Source of the DNA: Cyanobacteria bacterium OH_PDB_230
Lineage (GTDB): Bacteria; Cyanobacteriota; Vampirovibrionia; Gastranaerophilales; Gastranaerophilaceae
Reading direction: 5' to 3'
DNA length: 64,000 bases
Assembly (NCBI GenBank): GCA_023421795.1
Contig: JAEZSO010000002.1
Coordinates: forward strand, 744,001 to 808,000
A model generated the notes under the pieces. That model was not told the DNA's origin. It did not search any database and saw only the letters and a program-made list of their open reading frames with translations. How positions within the stretch are numbered: position 1 is the stretch's first letter; each line of letters opens with the position of its first letter. Both the position numbers and the translations under genes were made by a program. Below are positions 60,116-64,000 of the stretch, piece after piece.

Positions 60116-61723
60116 TTATTTTGGCAAAATATGCTCAAAGTCTTTTGCGGGGTCAGATGTCATATATTTGACGCCATATATTTCCTTTAACCCTTTAATA
60201 AGGCCCGGGCTCATTGTTAAAGGGCAGCAGTTTCCTATGTGGATATCATTTATTCCGAATTCTTTGAAATTCAATATGTACGAAATTGTTTGCATATTAC
60301 ATTGAGTAAGCAGCAGTGTGATACCAATTTGATTTAGGTCAATATTGTCTTTAAGAGCTTGTACTATCTTGTAAACAACCATATCGCTGTAGAAAGAATT
60401 TATATGCCATACATTTTCTTTGTTTTCAGGAGCATAAGATAAAGAAATTACGTAATAATCATCTGGAATCATTTCTAAAAATTTCTCCAGATATTCGCTT
60501 TTGTATTCATAAAGTTTAAACAGATCTATTAAAATGATTCTTTTTATTTCTCCGTTTTTTATTTTTGAAATTATTTCATTTAACTTTTCTAAAAGTTCAT
60601 CTTCCCGATATCCTACGTTTATTTTTTCGAGTTCGATATCTTTCGTAAATCCCATTGATTCTTTTGCCAATTTAATCATTTCGCTAAAATCAGAATTCTC
60701 GATTTTTGATATCCCAAACAAAGGGAATTCATTGGTGGTAAAAATCCTTCCCCTTATTATGTTCCTGTTTATTTGAGAGTTTCTTGTCATTAATATAGGC
60801 CCGGGAAAAGATTCGACATCCAGTACCGCATCTATCGAGGATCTTTGATAGTGTCCGACAAGATGAGGGTAGTTTTCAGCGAGTTTAGAGGAATGAGCCA
60901 GAATCATTCCGTTGTGGGTATATACGTTTATGCCTTGGTTTTCCGTAGCATTTAATATGTCAACAAGATCTCTGAAAAAATGCCCTGATACAAGAATGGC
61001 GGGCCCTTTTTTTATACTGGTATCGATTTCCCTCATTTCTATTGGGCTGAATGTTTCTCTTAAAAAATCCCTCATTTTTTTCATTATTCTGTAATTCGTT
61101 TTGACAAATTCATTAATGTGATGGAACCATTTTTCATCAGTCACGGAAGGGAAATTTGTGATATTTAATAATTTTATTACTTCGAGTTTTGTGTCCGGTG
61201 ACTCAACGCCATAACTGTCCAGCTCTATCAGATACAATGAGCAGTTTTCTATTAAGTTCATAATAATTTCATAATAATGCTTTTTAAATTCAGATAAGAT
61301 TTTATATCTTAAATGTGTCTGATATTCGCCTTCATTTATGGAATTTGCTATTGTTATTTCTTCCGGGCTCAAATTATAGTTGGGTTTCAATGGCTGAGCA
61401 ATTATATTTTTTGTCAGACATTCGTTCATATAAGATTTTTCGAGATGAATTTTTTCTTTTTTTACTTCAGCAATAATTTTATTTATTTCACTTCTTTTTA
61501 AATCAGTATTAGAAGCTATTGTAGATATAATTTGGATTATCCTGTTTTGATCTTTTTTTGTATCGATAGAAAGTTCATCTAATTTTGTAATGTAATATGC
61601 AATTTGTTTTAACTCAAATATCAATAACTCTTTAAGCGAGGATACTGTGGGGTCGTTAGAAAATGGACAGCTTGATTGTCCGAGAAGATAGCTGGGATTA
61701 TTATAGTTAAAAAATATACTCAT
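60116..61723 (-). CDS. Prismane/hybrid-cluster-protein-like pseudoenzyme, copy C
   Basis: A 535-residue paralog, first of the three in transcription, ten bases after the glutaredoxin gene. It opens MSIFFNYNNPSYLLGQ and has ILVSGHFFRDLVDILNATENQGINVYTHNGMI, FPGPILMTRNS and LLTQCNMQTISYIL. His248 is kept, but the Glu position is Gly272 and Cys positions are Ser316, a Leu/Phe near 402, Tyr430 and Ser, so metal-binding is even less likely than in copies A and B. The shared Cys475 and Cys499-Cys500 are present. Function unknown; a redox or nitrosative-stress scaffold is conjecture from the glutaredoxin neighbour. Confidence 0.75.
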   Translation of the reverse strand: MSIFFNYNNPSYLLGQSSCPFSNDPTVSSLKELLIFELKQIAYYITKLDELSIDTKKDQNRIIQIISTIASNTDLKRSEINKIIAEVKKEKIHLEKSYMNECLTKNIIAQPLKPNYNLSPEEITIANSINEGEYQTHLRYKILSEFKKHYYEIIMNLIENCSLYLIELDSYGVESPDTKLEVIKLLNITNFPSVTDEKWFHHINEFVKTNYRIMKKMRDFLRETFSPIEMREIDTSIKKGPAILVSGHFFRDLVDILNATENQGINVYTHNGMILAHSSKLAENYPHLVGHYQRSSIDAVLDVESFPGPILMTRNSQINRNIIRGRIFTTNEFPLFGISKIENSDFSEMIKLAKESMGFTKDIELEKINVGYREDELLEKLNEIISKIKNGEIKRIILIDLFKLYEYKSEYLEKFLEMIPDDYYVISLSYAPENKENVWHINSFYSDMVVYKIVQALKDNIDLNQIGITLLLTQCNMQTISYILNFKEFGINDIHIGNCCPLTMSPGLIKGLKEIYGVKYMTSDPAKDFEHILPK

Positions 61724-61733
61724 TAGTTACCTT

Positions 61734-62003
61734 CTATTCATCTTCTAACAATCTGTCCAGTTCTCCTGTAGAATTAAGGCTTTCTAAAACATCAAAGCCC
61801 CCTATTCGCTTTCCTCCAATGACAATTTGAGGGACAGTTACGCTTTCTTTTATGTCGTAATAGTCCGCAAGTTCTTTTCTGTAGACGTCTTCATTTTGAG
61901 TAATGTCTATTTCTTTGTAAGGAATATTTTTACTGTTTAACAATTCTTTTGCTTTATAGCAATAAGGACAATAATCTACGGTATATATTTCAACTTTTTT
62001 CAT
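61734..62003 (-). CDS. Glutaredoxin
   Basis: An 89-residue glutaredoxin from the ATG at 62003: VEIYTVDYCPYCYKAKELL with the dithiol Cys-Pro-Tyr-Cys site, the cis-Pro segment VTVPQIVIGGKRIGG and FDVLESL. It reduces disulfides or glutathione mixed disulfides, or handles Fe-S clusters. An upstream TTG gives seven more residues but is less plausible. It is the first gene of the operon with the three prismane-like proteins. Confidence 0.92.
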   Translation of the reverse strand: MKKVEIYTVDYCPYCYKAKELLNSKNIPYKEIDITQNEDVYRKELADYYDIKESVTVPQIVIGGKRIGGFDVLESLNSTGELDRLLEDE

Positions 62004-62081
62004 ATTAAAAAACCTGCCCGACAATAACTGTAATAATTATTATCTAAGTGCAGAGTTTTTTAATTACACATTAGTTTAATA

Positions 62082-62855
62082 TTAGGTAGTAATCCTACTT
62101 ATAATACCTTTTATGATTTCTTTTTCTTCTTCCGGCAAATCAAAATTCAGATAATCATTGAAGTATTCCAAGGCGTCTTCATTTTCTCCCCTGGCCATGA
62201 ACAATATTCCAAGCTTTTTATAAGATGGATGAAAATCCGAATTACAAGCGATAGCTTTTAGATGGTTTGAAATTGCCTTGTCTATGTTGCCGTTTGCTTC
62301 ATATGTCAGAGCCGTCTGGTAATATAATATATGATTGGAATCTACTAGCTCTAAAAGTTGTTCAAAACATCCTGTTGCGCTGTCATAGTCCCCAAGTTCA
62401 TAATAGATATTTCCCAAATCCCAGTATGCATCAGAGTTTTTAGGAGACATATCAAGTATTTCACTTAATTGATCCATTGCCAAATCATATCTTTTGTCTT
62501 CAATATAGATTCTTGCAAGAGTATGCTTTAATGGAATGTTTTCGGGCATTGAGCTTACAGCGTTCTCTAATAGATTGATGGCATCTTCTATTTTTCTGTT
62601 TCTGAAATAAATATCTGCCAGGTTTATGTAAGTCTGGATTTGTTGGGAGTTTATTGATAGAGCTTTAACAAAAAGTTCTTCTGCTTTATCATCTTGCCCC
62701 ATTTTTGCATAACAAAGTCCCATATTGTTTAGAATATGAGGGTCGTCAGGGAGTTCTTCCAACGCCTTTTCAAAATGCTCTACGGCTTTTGCATAATCTT
62801 GTTTTCTGAAAGACGCCAAGGCCTCTTGTACTGATTGATTCATTTCATTTTCCAT
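62082..62855 (-). CDS. TPR repeat protein
   Basis: A 257-residue protein made almost wholly of tetratricopeptide repeats (about six; for example ASFRKQDYAKAVEHFEKALEELPDD, HILNNMGLCYAKMGQDDKAEELF, YWDLGNIYYELGDYDSATGCFEQLL). Cytoplasmic, as no signal is seen. A -10 box ends six bases before its ATG and no ribosome site is clear, so it may be translated from a leaderless transcript; the ATG at 62843 is an alternative. Protein-protein contact role only. Confidence 0.85.
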   Translation of the reverse strand: MENEMNQSVQEALASFRKQDYAKAVEHFEKALEELPDDPHILNNMGLCYAKMGQDDKAEELFVKALSINSQQIQTYINLADIYFRNRKIEDAINLLENAVSSMPENIPLKHTLARIYIEDKRYDLAMDQLSEILDMSPKNSDAYWDLGNIYYELGDYDSATGCFEQLLELVDSNHILYYQTALTYEANGNIDKAISNHLKAIACNSDFHPSYKKLGILFMARGENEDALEYFNDYLNFDLPEEEKEIIKGIISRITT

Positions 62856-62861
62856 AAGTTT

Positions 62862-62889
62862 ATATTACAATAAAAGATAAGAATATCAA
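62862..62889 (-). promoter_or_regulatory. TPR gene promoter (leaderless)
   Basis: Minus strand TTGATA, a 16-bp spacer and TAATAT; the ATG is the seventh base after the -10 box. Confidence 0.6.
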
Positions 62890-62904
62890 TAGAGGAGTTA
62901 CTTT

Positions 62905-63654
62905 ATGTCAGGACATTCCAAGTGGTCTACTATTAAACATAAAAAAGCAAAAGTCGATGCTCAAAGAGGAGTCGCTTTTCAAAAATTTTCCAGAGAATTA
63001 ATCGTCGCAGCTAAAATGGGCGGGTCGGATCCAGTAGCTAATTTCAGGTTAAGAACAGCAATAGACCGCGCGAAAACAGCGGGATTGCCGAATGACAATA
63101 TAAAAAGAGCGATAGAAAAAGGAGCCGGTGGCTCCAGTGCTGAGAACTATGAAGAATTGACATATGAAGGCTATGGTGCAGGTGGAGTCGCGATATTTAT
63201 AGAAGCAATGACCGACAATCGTAATAGAACAGCCGGAGATTTAAGAAGCTATTTTACTAAATTCAACGGCAATCTTGGCGAGACCGGTTGTGTAGGCTGG
63301 ATGTTTAAACCTGTCGGGATGATTACTTTCGATAAAACAGTTGATTTTGAACAGCTGTTTGAAGCCGCTATTGAAGCAGAAGCAAACGATGTTATTGAGG
63401 ATGAAGATGAGTATAAAGTACTTACCTCTGTAGCTGATTTGCAGTCTTGTGCTGAAGCACTCGAAAAGTCGGGATTTAAGGCTAAATCTGCGGAGCTTAC
63501 GAGATTGCCCGAAAACTCAATTGATATAACCGATGTTCAAACGGCAACACAAATATTAAAGCTTATGGATAGAATTGAAGAGCACGATGACGTGCAAAAT
63601 GTATATTCTAACTTTGAAATAGATGACTCAATAATCGATCAAATAAAATTATAG
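62905..63654 (+). CDS. yebC: YebC/PmpR family transcriptional regulator (TACO1-like)
   Basis: A 249-residue YebC protein: MSGHSKWSTIKHKKAKVDAQRG, KIDRAK-like RTAIDRAKTAGLPNDNIKRAIEKGAGG, YEGYGAGGVAIFIEAMTDNRNRTAGDLRSYFTKFNGNLGETGCVGWMF. The family acts as DNA-binding regulator or helps translation of proline stretches. GAGGAG precedes the ATG. Full length. Confidence 0.96.
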   Translation: MSGHSKWSTIKHKKAKVDAQRGVAFQKFSRELIVAAKMGGSDPVANFRLRTAIDRAKTAGLPNDNIKRAIEKGAGGSSAENYEELTYEGYGAGGVAIFIEAMTDNRNRTAGDLRSYFTKFNGNLGETGCVGWMFKPVGMITFDKTVDFEQLFEAAIEAEANDVIEDEDEYKVLTSVADLQSCAEALEKSGFKAKSAELTRLPENSIDITDVQTATQILKLMDRIEEHDDVQNVYSNFEIDDSIIDQIKL

Positions 63655-63792
63655 AGTGAAGCAAGAATAAACATACATAGAGCAGATTAAAAAGAAACTT
63701 GCGAGCAACCAACAAATTGTGACAGGGTGTTGAGTTGCTATGATCTCGTTAATCCCAATTTTCTTGATATTAGTTTCAGTGTGGTTTTTCAT
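63649..63792 (-). CDS. Small single-helix membrane protein (47 aa)
   Basis: A 47-residue ORF on the minus strand, ATG at 63792 with AGGAGATA eight bases upstream. MKNHTETNIKKIGIN... leads into one hydrophobic helix (TICWLLASFFLICSMYVYSCF). Its stop overlaps the yebC end by six bases. No family recognised; the strong ribosome site supports that it is real. Confidence 0.6.
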   Translation of the reverse strand: MKNHTETNIKKIGINEIIATQHPVTICWLLASFFLICSMYVYSCFTL

Positions 63793-63866
63793 GTTTCTAT
63801 CTCCTGAACTTAATATAAGCTGTTTTGATTAAAAATGTATCGCCCAAATACACTATTATAAATAAA

Positions 63867-63894
63867 AAGAAGACCCGGTTTCCCGAGTCCTCTT
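63867..63894 (-). terminator. Terminator of the partial gene at the right edge
   Basis: Minus strand GACTCGG-GAAA-CCGGGTC stem (one G-T pair) followed by TTCTTTTTATT. Confidence 0.78.
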
Positions 63895-63917
63895 ATTCTT
63901 TAGAAATAAGCAGTTAG

Positions 63918-64000
63918 CTATTTTTGAGCTGGACAACCAAAAGCGATTGTGACTTTTTCTTTTGGATGGACAGATGCAACTTTCATTCCGCATGGATTTA
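63918..64000 (-). CDS. C-terminal end of an unknown gene
   Basis: Only the last 27 codons are in the window, reading NPCGMKVASVHPKEKVTIAFG and ending CPAQK before a TAG. Two Cys are present. Nothing more can be said. A terminator follows the stop codon. Confidence 0.55.
   Translation of the reverse strand, partial: NPCGMKVASVHPKEKVTIAFGCPAQK

Noticed and set aside
60116..61723. Annotation as hydroxylamine reductase (Hcp)
   Set aside because: Fold-level similarity is clear, but the Cys ligands of both clusters are replaced, so the enzyme name would be misleading.
1..64000. Mobile elements, prophage, CRISPR array, rRNA or tRNA genes
   Set aside because: No transposase, integrase, regular spaced repeats or RNA-gene signature was found by reading both strands; the region looks like a stable core chromosome segment.

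Overview
The window is an AT-rich bacterial chromosome segment. It carries no rRNA, no tRNA I can recognise, no insertion sequence, no prophage and no CRISPR array. Gene content points to a Gram-negative relative of the Cyanobacteria, most likely a Melainabacteria / Vampirovibrionia member (Gastranaerophilales-like). The grounds are an lpxD-lpxC-fabZ-lpxA lipid A operon plus heptose genes (outer membrane with LPS), SepF (typical of Cyanobacteria and Gram-positives), a cyanobacterial-type arginine dihydrolase beside a LOR/SDH-domain protein, PPi-dependent phosphofructokinase and FixC/FixX (fermentative or anaerobic metabolism), and many lineage-specific proteins with a short Ser-Phe-Gly-type motif near the N-terminus. 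The taxonomic call is inference; no marker RNA is present.

Layout. 1-9.1 kb: the N-terminal part of a MalQ-like glucanotransferase (cut by the window edge), yggS-sepF, an ATP-grasp enzyme with an acyl-CoA dehydratase activase-related protein, a GGDEF protein, the LOR-domain/arginine dihydrolase pair, a TolC-type outer-membrane protein and an HdeD-like membrane protein. 9.2-22 kb: small unknown proteins, a DUF262 protein, fabI, an HExxH protein, a TerC/DUF475 membrane protein, class II aldolase, a membrane glycosyltransferase, mnmG and a murein amidase. 22-33 kb: a GNAT-like protein, fixC-fixX with an unknown 128-residue protein, recJ, mfd and a parvulin foldase lipoprotein. 33-41.5 kb: rfaE2, the lipid A operon, an M29 aminopeptidase, PPi-phosphofructokinase and thrS. 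41.5-46.5 kb: two tandem lineage-specific paralogs, a secreted SH3-like protein, proC-rmuC and rpmH-rnpA. 46.6-50.5 kb: a flagellar/type III export operon (FliN-like, FliO, FliP, an extended FliQ, a pilus/secretin N-domain protein, FliR). 51-56.4 kb: a heptosyltransferase, a GAF-GGDEF-degenerate HD-GYP protein, a hibernation factor and a ROK sugar kinase. 56.4-62 kb: an operon of a glutaredoxin, three tandem hybrid-cluster-protein (prismane) homologs that have lost nearly all metal ligands, and a small TPR protein. 62-64 kb: a TPR protein, yebC, a tiny membrane protein and the C-terminal end of an unknown gene.

The most unusual locus is the glutaredoxin / triple prismane-like operon. All three 535-539 residue proteins follow the fold signature of Hcp along their length. 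The Cys ligands of both Fe-S clusters and the Glu/Lys pair are replaced, while a new Cys and a Cys-Cys pair are shared by all three copies. Other points of interest are the export operon with a pilus-type domain and a long FliQ tail, the split version of the cyanobacterial AgrE/ArgZ architecture, a DUF262 protein without its nuclease partner, and several genes whose -10 box sits six bases before the start codon, which suggests leaderless transcripts. Promoters of the sigma70 type with 16-18 bp spacers and clean hairpin terminators are readable throughout.
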